Source of the DNA: an uncultured Paracoccaceae bacterium
GTDB lineage: Bacteria; Pseudomonadota; Alphaproteobacteria; Rhodobacterales; Rhodobacteraceae
DNA: 64,000 nucleotides
Assembly (NCBI GenBank): GCA_934500835.1
Contig: CAKSTR010000001.1
Span: forward strand, 372,001 to 436,000
Direction: 5' to 3'
The position numbers and the translations under genes were made by a program. Below, in pieces: positions 36,891 to 45,737 of this stretch. The first letter of the stretch is position 1. The number at the start of each line of letters is the position of its first letter. Below the pieces are notes generated by a model that was not told where the DNA came from, did no database searches, and was given only the letters and a program-made list of their open reading frames with translations.

Positions 36891-38006
36891 TCACGGGGTG
36901 GCTGGCCCGGCTGCCGGAGGCTGGCCCGCCGCCAGAACGATCGCGGCCCCGATCCCCCCGGCCGAGGCGATGGCGGCCAGACCATGCCCTGCCTGCAGGT
37001 CGTGGAAAAGCCGCACGGCAAGGACCGCGCCCGAGGCCCCGATCGGATGCCCGCGCGCCAGCGCCCCCCCCTTCGGATTGACGATCTGCCGGGCCAGCCC
37101 GGCGCCATCAATGCAGGCGATGGCCTGCACGGCATAGGCCTCCATCACCTCGGCCTGCCGCAGGTCGGCAGGGGTCAGGCCGGTCTGCGCCAAGGCCGCC
37201 GCGATGGCCGCAACCGGGGCAAGGCCGGGCTGCAACGGGTCGGCACCCAGGGTCGAACAGCCTGCGATCCGCAGTCCTCTGCCTCGGGCCAGGTCTTCGG
37301 CCACCACCAGAACGAAGGCGGCCGCATCGGCGGCGACAGCGGTATTGGCGGCAGTGACAGGCCCGGTCAGCACCTTGGCCCTGCCTGCCAAAGCGGGCGT
37401 CAGCGCGCGGGTGAAGGCGTCACGCAGCTGCCCCGCAACGGGAACGATCTCTGCGCGGAAATCGGCCGCGGCGGCCCGGCGATGGCTTTCCACCGCATAG
37501 GCGTCCGCCTCGGCCCGGCTGATCCCAAGCCGCTGCGCCAAAGCCGCCGCCGCCTCGGCCATGTCCGGATCACGTCCGGGCCACGGCGTGAAAGGCGCCT
37601 GTTCGTAAGGGGCTGGCGGTCCGCCCTCGGGATCCGGCATGGCGCGAAGAGGGCGCAGCGAATGGCTTTCCGCCCCCCCCGCCAGCACCGCCCGCGCCCG
37701 CCCCGAGGCCACCAGAGCCGCCGCCAGCGCAATGGCGTCAAGCCCCCCGGCGCATTGCCGGTCGATGCTGAGACCCGCCACCCGTTCGGGCAGGCCAGCG
37801 GCCAGCGCAATGCGGCGGGCCGGATTGCCGCCGGCCCCGAGGGCGTTCGCGCAGATCAGCTCATCAACCTCGGCCGGGGCCAGACCGGCATCCGACAACA
37901 CCGCCTGCACGACGGGGGCGGCCAGATCCTCGATCCGCAGCCGGCGGAAGGCGCCGCCTTGCGGGATTACCGCCGTGCGGCGGGCGGCGATGATCTGCGG
38001 CGTCAT
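36891..38006 (-). CDS. Atypical thiolase (acetyl-CoA acetyltransferase family)
   Basis: A 371-residue thiolase-fold protein. The nucleophile Cys is kept (DRQCAGGLDAIALAA) and so is the active-site His (NPKGGALARGHPIGASG). However, the usual NEAF Asn is replaced (MEAYAVQA), and the C-terminal catalytic CxGGG motif reads ASAGGIGAA, without Cys. Ordinary biosynthetic or degradative thiolysis would be impaired, so function is uncertain. It is the last of an overlapping leftward operon with an AMP-ligase-like gene (4-bp overlap), opposite bioMNY. Bacillus pairs a thiolase (YhfS) and an acyl-CoA ligase (YhfT) with a BioY in the same way. Confidence 0.85.
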   Translation of the reverse strand: MTPQIIAARRTAVIPQGGAFRRLRIEDLAAPVVQAVLSDAGLAPAEVDELICANALGAGGNPARRIALAAGLPERVAGLSIDRQCAGGLDAIALAAALVASGRARAVLAGGAESHSLRPLRAMPDPEGGPPAPYEQAPFTPWPGRDPDMAEAAAALAQRLGISRAEADAYAVESHRRAAAADFRAEIVPVAGQLRDAFTRALTPALAGRAKVLTGPVTAANTAVAADAAAFVLVVAEDLARGRGLRIAGCSTLGADPLQPGLAPVAAIAAALAQTGLTPADLRQAEVMEAYAVQAIACIDGAGLARQIVNPKGGALARGHPIGASGAVLAVRLFHDLQAGHGLAAIASAGGIGAAIVLAAGQPPAAGPATP

Positions 38007-39139
38007 TCCTTGACCCGCAGGGCGGCAAGGTTTGTCTTGCCCGAGGCCGTCACCGGCCAGTCGCTGCGCCAGCGGATGCTGCGCGGCGCTTTCATCGGGC
38101 CAAGGCTGGCGCGCAGGGCGGCAAGGATCGCAGCCTCTTGCGTCGCGTCCCCCATGGCCACCGCCTGCAGCACATGGCCGCGGGCGGGGTCCGGCACCGG
38201 CAGGATCGCGGCGCGCTGGACGCCCGGCAGACTTTCCATCAGGGCCTCGATCGCTTCGGGAAAGACGTTCTGGTCAGCCACCGTCACCATCCGCCCCTTG
38301 CGCCCGCCAAGGTATAGAAAACCGTTTTCGATCCGCCCCATCTCGCCGACCGAAAGCCAGCCGTCGCGCCAGTGCGCCGACCCCGGATCTGAAGCGTAGC
38401 CTTTGAAAAGATAGGGGCTTTTCACCCAGACCTCGCCGTCGCGGATGTCGAGATCGACACCGGGATAGGGCTTTCCGACCGAGTCTGCCGGCGTATCCGC
38501 ATCGGCAAGCGTGATAAAGCTGGCCTCGGCCGCGCCGTAGAACTCACGGACCTTAGCCTGCCGGGCCAGAGTGGTCAGCCGCGCCCGCAAGGCCGGGTCC
38601 AGCTTCGACCCGCCGACCAGAACCAGTCGAAGGCCGGGCATGGCGGCATCCAGCCCGCGCAACTGCGCCGGGGTGGCATACAGCACGTCGACACCCCGCG
38701 CCGCCAGCGCAGACGCCTGCCGGTCGGGGCGCAGCCCTGCCAGCAGGTGAAGTTCGGCCCCGAGATGCGCCGCCTCAAGCGCGCCGTAAAGCGAGAGCGA
38801 ATGATCAAGCGTGCCAAGGACCGCCATGCGCGTGTCCGGGCCAAGGCCGAACAGCCCGGCATTCACCGCGAAGGATCGGGTCCAGCTTTCCACGCTGCGC
38901 GAAATCCTGCGCGGCGTGCCGGTGGAGCCGGAGGTCAGCGTCTCGAACCCCTGCGGGTCCGGCGCGGGGGCGTCCGTCAGGCCGATGCGGAAGCCCTGAC
39001 CCGTGGCCAATGCCGCCCGAAGGGCAGCGCCAGCGGGGTGTGCGGAGATCACGCCTGCCGCAGCGGCGGGGGGCACCCCGGTCCCGTCCGGGCCAACCAG
39101 CCGTGCCGCCGGATGCAGCCCGAAGCGGCTGTCAGCCAT
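38003..39139 (-). CDS. AMP-binding acyl-CoA synthetase-like protein (short)
   Basis: A 378-residue ANL-superfamily adenylating enzyme, shorter than typical ~500-residue ligases. The P-loop-like motif is TLTSGSTGTPRRI (about residues 71-83), the substrate/adenylate motif is EFYGAAEASF, the hinge motif is YLGGRKGRM and the C-terminal catalytic Lys is in VTASGKTNLAAL. The N-terminal subdomain is abbreviated. ATG at 39139 overlaps the HpaI-like gene's stop by 8 bp, and its own stop overlaps the thiolase by 4 bp. Its acyl substrate is unknown; biotin-precursor activation is an inference from the adjacent bioY. Confidence 0.85.
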   Translation of the reverse strand: MADSRFGLHPAARLVGPDGTGVPPAAAAGVISAHPAGAALRAALATGQGFRIGLTDAPAPDPQGFETLTSGSTGTPRRISRSVESWTRSFAVNAGLFGLGPDTRMAVLGTLDHSLSLYGALEAAHLGAELHLLAGLRPDRQASALAARGVDVLYATPAQLRGLDAAMPGLRLVLVGGSKLDPALRARLTTLARQAKVREFYGAAEASFITLADADTPADSVGKPYPGVDLDIRDGEVWVKSPYLFKGYASDPGSAHWRDGWLSVGEMGRIENGFLYLGGRKGRMVTVADQNVFPEAIEALMESLPGVQRAAILPVPDPARGHVLQAVAMGDATQEAAILAALRASLGPMKAPRSIRWRSDWPVTASGKTNLAALRVKE

Positions 39140-39905
39140 CGCCGCGGCCAAAGCCCTTGGCCAGCCCGACCGCCGCCGCGCGCAGCAGCGCCATGTCGAC
39201 GCCAACAGCGGTGAAGCTGGTGCCAAGCTCGATGCAGCGGCGCGCAAAAGATTGATCCAGCGTCAGAATCCCGGAGGGCACACCGACGGCCTTCAACCGC
39301 AGGATGGCCTCTTCGACCTTGGCGATCACGTCGGGATGACCGGCGTTGCCCGGATGGCCAAGGCTGGCGGCAAGGTCCGAGGGACCGATGAAGACCGCAT
39401 GCACCCCGTCCACCGTGGCGATCTCTTCGATATGGGCCACCGCCTCGCCGGTCTCGACCTGCACGATCAGGCACAGTTCTTCCTCGGCGCGTTTGACATA
39501 GTCCTTGACGGCGCCGAAGCGGCTGGCCCGCGTCATTCCCGAGACGCCGCGGATGCCGCGCGGGGCATAGCGCATGGCGCGGACGGCGGCCTCGGCCTCG
39601 GCCCGGGTCTGGACATAGGGCAGAAGCAGGGTCTGCGCCCCAAGGTCCAGCGCGCGTTTGATCAGCACGGTGTCATTGGCCTGCGGGCGCACCACCGGGG
39701 CGACGGGATAGGGCGCCACCGCCTGCAGCATCGCCATCAGGTCGGGGATGTCGGTCAGCGAATGTTCGGTATCGAGAACCATCCAGTCAAAGCCGGCCCC
39801 GGCAAGCAGTTCCGGCACCACTGCGCCGGGGATGGTGTTCCAGATCCCGATCTGCTGCTTTCCCGCTTCGAGACCGCGCTTGAAGGTATTGATCGGCAAT
39901 GTCAT
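39132..39905 (-). CDS. HpcH/HpaI family aldolase
   Basis: A 257-residue class II pyruvate aldolase. The pattern [16 protein letters not shown] (about residues 34-49) holds the metal-ligand-region Glu, with [42 protein letters not shown] and [17 protein letters not shown] carrying the catalytic Arg and second metal-ligand Glu. The family splits 2-oxo-4-hydroxy acids, e.g. 4-hydroxy-2-oxoheptanedioate to pyruvate and succinate semialdehyde, or dehydrodeoxyglucarate. The true substrate is not decidable. It overlaps aroQ by 4 bp upstream and the acyl ligase by 8 bp downstream. Confidence 0.9.
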   Translation of the reverse strand: MTLPINTFKRGLEAGKQQIGIWNTIPGAVVPELLAGAGFDWMVLDTEHSLTDIPDLMAMLQAVAPYPVAPVVRPQANDTVLIKRALDLGAQTLLLPYVQTRAEAEAAVRAMRYAPRGIRGVSGMTRASRFGAVKDYVKRAEEELCLIVQVETGEAVAHIEEIATVDGVHAVFIGPSDLAASLGHPGNAGHPDVIAKVEEAILRLKAVGVPSGILTLDQSFARRCIELGTSFTAVGVDMALLRAAAVGLAKGFGRGDG

Positions 39906-40339
39906 TTCTTCACCAACGTAGCCATGCGCCGCAGCGCAAGAAGATAGCCTTCTGTCCCGAAACCCGCGATCACCCCATCCGCACGCGTCGAGACATAGGA
40001 GTGATGGCGGAAGGCCTCGCGCTTGTGGATGTTCGAGATGTGCACTTCCAGCACCGGGCCTTCGAAGGCGTGCAGCGCGTCGAGGATGGCAACCGACGTA
40101 TGCGAATAGGCGCCGGGGTTGATGATGATCCCGGCGGCGGTGCCGCGGGCGGTCTGGATATGGTCGACCAAAGCGCCTTCATGGTTGGATTGATGGGCCA
40201 CCAGATCCAGCCCCAGATCGTGCCCAAGCGCCTGCACGGCGGCGACCACATCGGCCAGCGTCTCGCGCCCGTAGATCTCGGGCTGACGCTGGCCCAGAAG
40301 GTTCAGGTTCGGGCCGTTCAACAGCAGGATCTGCGTCAT
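39902..40339 (-). CDS. aroQ: Type II 3-dehydroquinate dehydratase
   Basis: A 145-residue dodecameric enzyme of the shikimate pathway. The start [20 protein letters not shown] is the classic type II lid and catalytic Tyr motif; [17 protein letters not shown] holds the active-site His and Asn residues and [17 protein letters not shown] follows. ATG at 40339 matches the family N-terminus. It is the first of a leftward operon of four overlapping genes (aroQ, aldolase, acyl ligase, thiolase); no link from shikimate synthesis to the rest is evident. Confidence 0.95.
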   Translation of the reverse strand: MTQILLLNGPNLNLLGQRQPEIYGRETLADVVAAVQALGHDLGLDLVAHQSNHEGALVDHIQTARGTAAGIIINPGAYSHTSVAILDALHAFEGPVLEVHISNIHKREAFRHHSYVSTRADGVIAGFGTEGYLLALRRMATLVKK

Positions 40340-40404
40340 CACCGGGGTTCCCTTGCGGCATCGCGCAAACCTTAGCGCATCGGTCCCCCGGGGCAAGGGT
40401 CGAC

Positions 40405-40441
40405 AGAAAAAGACGACCCCCCGCCGTGGCGAAAGGGTCGT
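40405..40441 (-). terminator. Rho-independent terminator of metF
   Basis: On the minus strand ACGACCC (40441-40435) pairs with GGGTCGT (40419-40413), followed by CTTTTTCT. It lies 35 bp after the metF stop and separates metF from aroQ. Confidence 0.8.
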
Positions 40442-40475
40442 TCAGGGAGACAGGGATACCCCCAAAGTATTGTTT

Positions 40476-41342
40476 TCAGGCAACCTTCTCCAGTGCCACC
40501 GGCGGCTGGATGCCAAGCGCCCGCACCACTTCACGCGTCATCTGCGGGCGGTTGAGCGTGTAGAAATGCAGATCCTGCACCCCGCCCTCGATCAGCCGGT
40601 CGCAAAGCTGGGTGGCATGGGCCAGGGCGTAAAGTTCCTCCCGGCCATCGGCGATGGCGCGGGTAAAGGCCTCGTCCAGCCGCTTCGGAACGGCGGACCC
40701 GCAGCGCAGGGCGAACTTGCGCGCGCCCTCCCAGGAGATGATCGGCAGGATGCCCGGGATGATCGGGGCGCTGATGCCGGCCTTGGCGCAGGCATCGCGG
40801 AACCGGAAGAAGGTATCGGCCTCAAAGAAGAACTGGGTCATGGCGCTGGTGGCGCCGGCGTCGATCTTGCGTTTCAGCCAGTCCACATCGGCTGCGGTAT
40901 CGGCGCTGTCGGGATGCGGCTCGGGGTAGGCCCCGACGCGGATCTTGAACTTGCCGGTGTCGGCCAGCGCCTGAACCAGTTCGACCGAGGAGGCAAAGCC
41001 CTCGGGATGCGGGGTGAAGCGGGTGGCGCCCTTGGGCGCATCGCCGCGCAGGGCGACGATCTCGGTCACGCCGGCTGCGGCGTAAGAGTCAGCGATTTCA
41101 AGCGTTTCCGCCTTGGTCGCATCAACGCAGGTCAGATGCGCCGCAACGTTCAGCCCGTAGTTGCGATGGATCGTCCCCACCGCCTCATGCGTCAGCTTGC
41201 GGGTGGTGCCGCCGGCGCCATAGGTGACCGAGACGAATTCGGGCTGCATCGGGGCCAGCGCCTGAACGGTCTCCCACAGCCGGAACGAGGCGTCCAGCGT
41301 TTGCGGGGGGAAGAACTCGAAACTGATGCGCGGCGTGGTCAT
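40476..41342 (-). CDS. metF: 5,10-methylenetetrahydrofolate reductase
   Basis: A 288-residue FAD enzyme that reduces methylene-THF to methyl-THF for methionine synthesis. The start PRISFEFFPPQT contains the catalytic Glu in the SFEFFPP motif; SVTYGAGGTTR and AHLTCVDATK follow, with LRGDAPKG binding FAD and MTQFFFEADTFFRF near residue 180. It is divergent from a MetR-like LysR gene with a MetR-like box between them, supporting homocysteine-responsive control. It ends at a strong terminator. Confidence 0.96.
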   Translation of the reverse strand: MTTPRISFEFFPPQTLDASFRLWETVQALAPMQPEFVSVTYGAGGTTRKLTHEAVGTIHRNYGLNVAAHLTCVDATKAETLEIADSYAAAGVTEIVALRGDAPKGATRFTPHPEGFASSVELVQALADTGKFKIRVGAYPEPHPDSADTAADVDWLKRKIDAGATSAMTQFFFEADTFFRFRDACAKAGISAPIIPGILPIISWEGARKFALRCGSAVPKRLDEAFTRAIADGREELYALAHATQLCDRLIEGGVQDLHFYTLNRPQMTREVVRALGIQPPVALEKVA

Positions 41343-41385
41343 GGTCTGGCTCCTTTGACGCCCCCTTGTCTCACACCGGCGAACG

Positions 41386-41398
41386 TGAGACCAATTCA
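41386..41398. promoter_or_regulatory. MetR-like box
   Basis: TGAGACCAATTCA matches the MetR consensus TGAA-N5-TTCA at seven of eight fixed bases. It lies in the metF/metR divergent gap, 44 bp from metF and 32 bp from metR. Confidence 0.6.
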
Positions 41399-41429
41399 TA
41401 GTTTTCAGCATCATTATGAGGATCACCGC

Positions 41430-42338
41430 ATGTATATCGAGCTTCGCCACCTGCGGACGATCCGGGCGATCCATCAGGCGGGCGGGCTGGCAAGGGCGGC
41501 GGACCTGCTGAACATGACCCAATCCGCCCTGAGCCATCAGGTGGCGGGACTCGAGGATCAGGCCGGGATGGAGCTTTTCGTGCGGCGCTCGAAACCGATG
41601 CGGCTGTCGTCGGCGGGACACAGGATGTTGCGGGCGGCGGAGCGTATCCTGCCAGAGATAGATGCGATGGAAGAGGAATTCCGTGCCCTGCGCGCCGGCA
41701 AGACCGGCCGGCTGCATATCGCCATCGAATGCCATGCCTGTTTCGACTGGCTCTTTCCGGTGCTGGAACTGTTCCGCCACGCCTGGCCCGAGGTGGATGT
41801 GGACATCCGCGCCGGTTTCGCCTTCGACGCCTTCCCCGCCCTGAACCGCGAAGAAGTCGATCTGGTGATCACCTCGGAGTCCGGGCCGATGTCCGGCGTG
41901 GCCTTCAACCCGCTGTTCGACTATCATCCGACCTTCGTCGCTGCATCCGGCAATCCATTGGCTGCAAAGGATTATATTCAGGCCGAGGACTTCCGCGACC
42001 AGATCCTGATCACCTATCCGGTCAGCCGCGACAAGCTGGACGTGTTCAGCGAGATCCTGACCCCCGCCAAGGTGGAGCCGCGCGGCCATCGCACGGCGGA
42101 ACTGACGGCGGTGATCCTGATGCTGGTCGGGTCGGGGCGCGGGGTGGCGGTGCTGCCCGACTGGGTGATGCGCGAGGTGAAGGCGAACGCCGACTATGTC
42201 ACCCGTCCGCTGGGGCCGGAGCCGGTGACCAAGCGCATGTATGGCGCCACCCGCGAGGAGGACGCGGCCAAGCCCTTTGTCGCGCATTTCCTGCGGCTGG
42301 CGCGGTCCGAGCCGGTGAAGTTGCAGCGCGGCGGATAA
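41430..42338 (+). CDS. metR: LysR-family regulator, MetR-like
   Basis: A 302-residue LTTR. The N-terminal winged helix is MYIELRHLRTIRAIHQAGGLARAADLLNMTQSALSHQV, typical of MetR with TQSALSHQ in the recognition helix. The C-terminal effector domain contains IAIECHACFDWLFPVLE, as in homocysteine-binding MetR. It is expected to activate metF and other methionine genes. No Shine-Dalgarno is strong (GAGGATCACCGC). Divergent placement next to metF is the usual arrangement in Rhodobacteraceae. Confidence 0.92.
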   Translation: MYIELRHLRTIRAIHQAGGLARAADLLNMTQSALSHQVAGLEDQAGMELFVRRSKPMRLSSAGHRMLRAAERILPEIDAMEEEFRALRAGKTGRLHIAIECHACFDWLFPVLELFRHAWPEVDVDIRAGFAFDAFPALNREEVDLVITSESGPMSGVAFNPLFDYHPTFVAASGNPLAAKDYIQAEDFRDQILITYPVSRDKLDVFSEILTPAKVEPRGHRTAELTAVILMLVGSGRGVAVLPDWVMREVKANADYVTRPLGPEPVTKRMYGATREEDAAKPFVAHFLRLARSEPVKLQRGG

Positions 42339-42654
42339 CCCGTTGCGTCCGCAGCATTAATCCCCAACCACCCCCCCGCTGGCAAGGTATGCGCCACGTC
42401 TGGCGCACGTAGGATCCGGGTATGACAAAGGTATGACGTGCCCTTGCGCGCCGCCGCGTTAACCGCGTGCTGGCGAATCATCCGCAGGCGGGGCAGACTG
42501 CGCGGATGATGTTCGAACGGAACCTCGCATTTGGCCCTGTCTTTGCCCTGCGTGACGCGCAGGGCTGACCCGAAGGCACATCTCCCTCTGGTCCGCCTTG
42601 AAAGCCCCGGCGCTGCCTGCGCCTGACTGACCTTTCCGGACCCGGACCCTTCGC
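42339..42654. other. Intergenic gap of 316 bp
   Basis: No gene was found. A hairpin CCCTGCG/CGCAGGG (42546-42564) and a TGCGCC...GGCGCA dyad near 42390 are visible. The promoter for the ABC-F gene is presumably here but no clear boxes are seen. Confidence 0.55.
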
Positions 42655-44184
42655 ATGAGCCTGATCGCCACCCGCGCCCTGTCGCTGACCCTTGGCCAAC
42701 CGCTGTTCGCGGGCCTTTCCTTCACCCTGCATCCCGGCGACCGGCTGGGCCTTGTCGCCGCCAACGGCCGGGGCAAGTCCAGCCTGCTGGCGCTGCTGGC
42801 GGGCAGCGCCGAACCGACCGGCGGCGAGATCACCCGCGCCCGCGGCCTGACGCTTGCCCATGTGACCCAGGAGGTGCCCGCGCGCCTTCTGCCCCTGACG
42901 CTGGCCGAGGCGGTCGAAGAGGCCGTGCCCGGCGAAGACTGGCGTGCCGGCGTCGCGCTGGATGCGCTTGAGGTTCCGTGGGATCTGCGCGACCGGCCCC
43001 TTTCGCAGCTGTCGGGGGGCTGGCAGCGCACGGCCCTGCTGGCCCGGGCAGCCGTGGCCGAGCCTGACCTCTACCTTCTGGACGAACCGACCAACCATCT
43101 GGACCTGTCGCGGATCGGCATCCTGCAGCGCTGGCTGAAGGACCTGCCCAAGTCCGCCGGGGTGATCCTGACCAGCCATGACCGCGCCTTTCTGGACGCG
43201 GCCTGCACCCGGACACTGTTCCTGCGGCCAGAGACCAGCCGCGACTTCGCCCTGCCCTATTCGCGCGCCCGCCAGGCGCTGGACGAGGCCGATGCCGCCG
43301 ATGTCCGCAAGCATGACAACGATCTGGCCAGGGCCGACCAGTTGCGGCGGCAGGCGGCCAGGCTGAAGAACATCGGCATCAACTCGGGGTCCGACCTGCT
43401 GGTGGTGAAGACCAGGCAGCTGACCGAACGGGCCGAAAGGATCGAAGCGGCGGCCCGGGCCGCCCACAAGGAGCGGTCTGCCGGCGCGATCCGGCTCGAC
43501 TCGGCCGAGGCGCGGGCAAGGGCGCTTCTGGCGCTGGACAATGCCGAGGTGATGGCGCCGGACGGGCGGCTTCTGTTCCGCACCGGGCAGAAATGGATCG
43601 GCCCCGGCGATCGCGTGGTGGTGCTGGGACCGAACGGCGCGGGCAAGACGCAGCTGGTGCGGGCAGTGCTGTCCGCCTGTCAGGGGACAGGTCTGGGGGC
43701 GGCTCTGGGGGCACCTCTGGGGGCAGCGGGCGCCATCCGGCCCGCCACCAGCCTGCGATTGGGCCATGCCGGCCAGATGCTGGAAGAGCTGGACCCGAAG
43801 GCCACCCCCTTCGCTCTGGTCACCGCGCATGTCGCCGACCAGACAGCCCGCGGCCAGCTGGCCGGCGCAGGGATCGCGCCCGACTGGCAGGCCCGCCCCA
43901 TCGCGGCCCTGTCGGGCGGGCAGCGCGCGCGGCTGATGCTGCTGCTTTTGCGCCTGCGCCGGCCGAACTTCTACCTTCTGGACGAACCCACGAACCATCT
44001 GGACATCGAAGGCCAGGAGGCGCTGGAGGCCGAGTTGCAGACCCAGGGGGCCGGCGCCCTTCTGGTCAGCCACGACCGCGCCTTCATCCGCGCGACCGGC
44101 ACAAGGTTCTGGTGCATCCGCGGGCAAAGGCTGGAGGAACTGGACGGCCCCGAGGATTTCTTCCAGGCCGAGGTTGGCAGCTAG
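42655..44184 (+). CDS. ABC-F family duplicated ATPase
   Basis: A 509-residue soluble protein with two ABC cassettes and no membrane segments. Cassette 1: AANGRGKSSLLALL, LSGGWQRTALLARA, LLDEPTNHLDLS. Cassette 2: GPNGAGKTQLVRAV, LSGGQRARLMLLL, LLDEPTNHLDIEG. A linker (about residues 215-300) rich in Arg/Lys/Glu helices separates them, as in ABC-F proteins acting on ribosomes. Members include translation factors and antibiotic-protection proteins; the subgroup here is not identifiable. It stands alone. Confidence 0.9.
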   Translation: MSLIATRALSLTLGQPLFAGLSFTLHPGDRLGLVAANGRGKSSLLALLAGSAEPTGGEITRARGLTLAHVTQEVPARLLPLTLAEAVEEAVPGEDWRAGVALDALEVPWDLRDRPLSQLSGGWQRTALLARAAVAEPDLYLLDEPTNHLDLSRIGILQRWLKDLPKSAGVILTSHDRAFLDAACTRTLFLRPETSRDFALPYSRARQALDEADAADVRKHDNDLARADQLRRQAARLKNIGINSGSDLLVVKTRQLTERAERIEAAARAAHKERSAGAIRLDSAEARARALLALDNAEVMAPDGRLLFRTGQKWIGPGDRVVVLGPNGAGKTQLVRAVLSACQGTGLGAALGAPLGAAGAIRPATSLRLGHAGQMLEELDPKATPFALVTAHVADQTARGQLAGAGIAPDWQARPIAALSGGQRARLMLLLLRLRRPNFYLLDEPTNHLDIEGQEALEAELQTQGAGALLVSHDRAFIRATGTRFWCIRGQRLEELDGPEDFFQAEVGS

Positions 44185-44200
44185 AACCGCCCTGCCCGCC

Positions 44201-44219
44201 TCACCTGGCCCAAATATCC
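44201..44219 (-). repeat. Dispersed GGATATTT intergenic repeat, copy d (reverse)
   Basis: On the minus strand it reads GGATATTTGGGCCAGGTGA, a shortened relative of copy a. It follows the ABC-F stop by 16 bp. Confidence 0.65.
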
Positions 44220-44278
44220 ACCGGCTCGCGGCTGCCGCCGCGACAGCCTTGCGCCTTGCGGCCCCCTGCCGGCAGCTT

Positions 44279-44299
44279 CCGATTTTCGTCGAAAATCGG
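44279..44299. repeat. GATTTTCG palindrome
   Basis: CCGATTTTCG-T-CGAAAATCGG, a perfect 10-bp inverted repeat around one base. Related partial copies (GATTTTCGCCG...) occur at 13465 and 44395. It lies between the ABC-F and L,D-transpeptidase genes. Confidence 0.6.
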
Positions 44300-44421
44300 T
44301 GCCCCTGCCCCAGGTGCGCGGAATTCCCCACCCCTGCGGGCGGCCTTGCGGGTTGACTTGCGGCTTCGGCGCGGAAAACCATGTCCGGCGGCGGGGATTT
44401 TCGCCGTCGAAGGGGATTTCC

Positions 44422-44844
44422 ATGCGCGGATTGGTTCTGGTTCTTCTGTTGTCCCTTGGCCTTGTCCCGTCATTGGCGCGGGCAGAACGGGTCGAGGTCA
44501 GGGTGTCGATCTCGCAACAGCGGATGGAAGTCTTCCACGAAGGGCGCAAGCTTTATGAATGGCGGGTCTCGACCGCCAAACTGCCGAAGGTCACCCCCGC
44601 GGGCAGCTGGACGCCCGAGTTCCTGTCGCGGAACCACCGGTCCAAACGCTACAACAACGCGCCGATGCCCTGGGCGGTGTTCTACCATGGCAACTATGCC
44701 ATCCACGGCACCGAAGCGATCAAGCGGCTGGGCAAGCCCGCCAGCCATGGCTGCGTCCGCCTGCACCCGGACAATGCGAAGATCCTGTTCCGCATGATCA
44801 AGGCCGAAGGGATGGAGAACGCGCGGGTCACGGTGTTCCAGTAA
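44422..44844 (+). CDS. L,D-transpeptidase (YkuD domain), exported
   Basis: A 140-residue protein with signal peptide MRGLVLVLLLSLGLVPSLARA. The YkuD catalytic domain fills the rest: SISQQRMEVFHEGRKLYEW at the start, IHGTEAIKRLGKPASHGCVRL with the nucleophile Cys111 in SHGCVRL and the upstream His. Such enzymes form 3-3 cross-links or attach lipoproteins to peptidoglycan in the periplasm. It is close to the minimal YkuD length with no extra wall-binding domain. Confidence 0.92.
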   Translation: MRGLVLVLLLSLGLVPSLARAERVEVRVSISQQRMEVFHEGRKLYEWRVSTAKLPKVTPAGSWTPEFLSRNHRSKRYNNAPMPWAVFYHGNYAIHGTEAIKRLGKPASHGCVRLHPDNAKILFRMIKAEGMENARVTVFQ

Positions 44845-44921
44845 CCCTTCCCCTTCCCTTCACGCGGCTTTGGCTGTAGAGACCCGGCGTTCCAGAACAC
44901 CGCGACGAGCCGGAGACCCCG

Positions 44922-45710
44922 ATGCAGGGAAGCGCCAACCTCAATCTGATGATCAAGGCCGCCCGCCGCGCCGCGCGCGCGCTGGTCAAGGACTTCCGCG
45001 AGGTCGAGAACCTGCAGGTCTCGGCCAAGGGTCCCGGGGACTTCGTCACCAGGGCCGACCGCGAGGCCGAACGGATCATCAAGGAAGAGCTGATGGGCGG
45101 CCGGCCGACCTATGGCTGGCTTGGCGAGGAAACCGGCGGGCAGGACGGGCAGGACCCGACCCGGCGCTGGATCGTCGATCCTCTGGACGGCACCACCAAC
45201 TTCCTGCACGGCATGCCGCATTGGGCGATCTCGATCGCGCTGGAGCACAAGGGCGAGATCGTCTCGGCCGTGGTCTATGACCCGGCCAAGGACGAGATGT
45301 TCTGGGCCGAGAAGGGGGCGGGCTGCTGGCTGAACGACAACCGTCGCCTGCGGGTCTCGGCCCGGCGCAACCTGCATGAGGCGGTGTTTGCCACCGGCGT
45401 GCCTTTCGGCGCGAAAAAGACCCTGCCGGCGACGCTGAAGGATCTGGCGGCCCTGATGCCGGCCTGTGCCGGCGTGCGCCGCTGGGGATCGGCCGCGCTG
45501 GATCTGGCCTATGTGGCCGCCGGCCGCTACGAGGGCTATTGGGAACGCGAGCTTGGCGCCTGGGATCTGGCGGCCGGGATGCTTCTGGTGAAAGAGGCCG
45601 GGGGTCTGGCCTCGGGCATCCGCGAAGAGCAGGATCCGCTGGAGTCAGGGTCGATCATCGCCGGCAACGAGGCGCTGTTCGAGCCGTTCCGCAAGATCAT
45701 CCGCGGATAA
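44922..45710 (+). CDS. suhB: Inositol monophosphatase family protein (SuhB-like)
   Basis: A 262-residue Mg-dependent phosphatase. Metal-site motifs appear in order: WLGEETGG (Glu), WIVDPLDGTTNFLHG (signature 1, Asp pair) and GAWDLAAGMLLVKEAGG (signature 2, third Asp). It may act on inositol phosphate or related sugar phosphates, or in rRNA processing as E. coli SuhB does. The context (single gene) does not decide. Confidence 0.92.
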   Translation: MQGSANLNLMIKAARRAARALVKDFREVENLQVSAKGPGDFVTRADREAERIIKEELMGGRPTYGWLGEETGGQDGQDPTRRWIVDPLDGTTNFLHGMPHWAISIALEHKGEIVSAVVYDPAKDEMFWAEKGAGCWLNDNRRLRVSARRNLHEAVFATGVPFGAKKTLPATLKDLAALMPACAGVRRWGSAALDLAYVAAGRYEGYWERELGAWDLAAGMLLVKEAGGLASGIREEQDPLESGSIIAGNEALFEPFRKIIRG

Positions 45711-45737
45711 GTCGCGGATCTTCCACGAAAACCCGGG

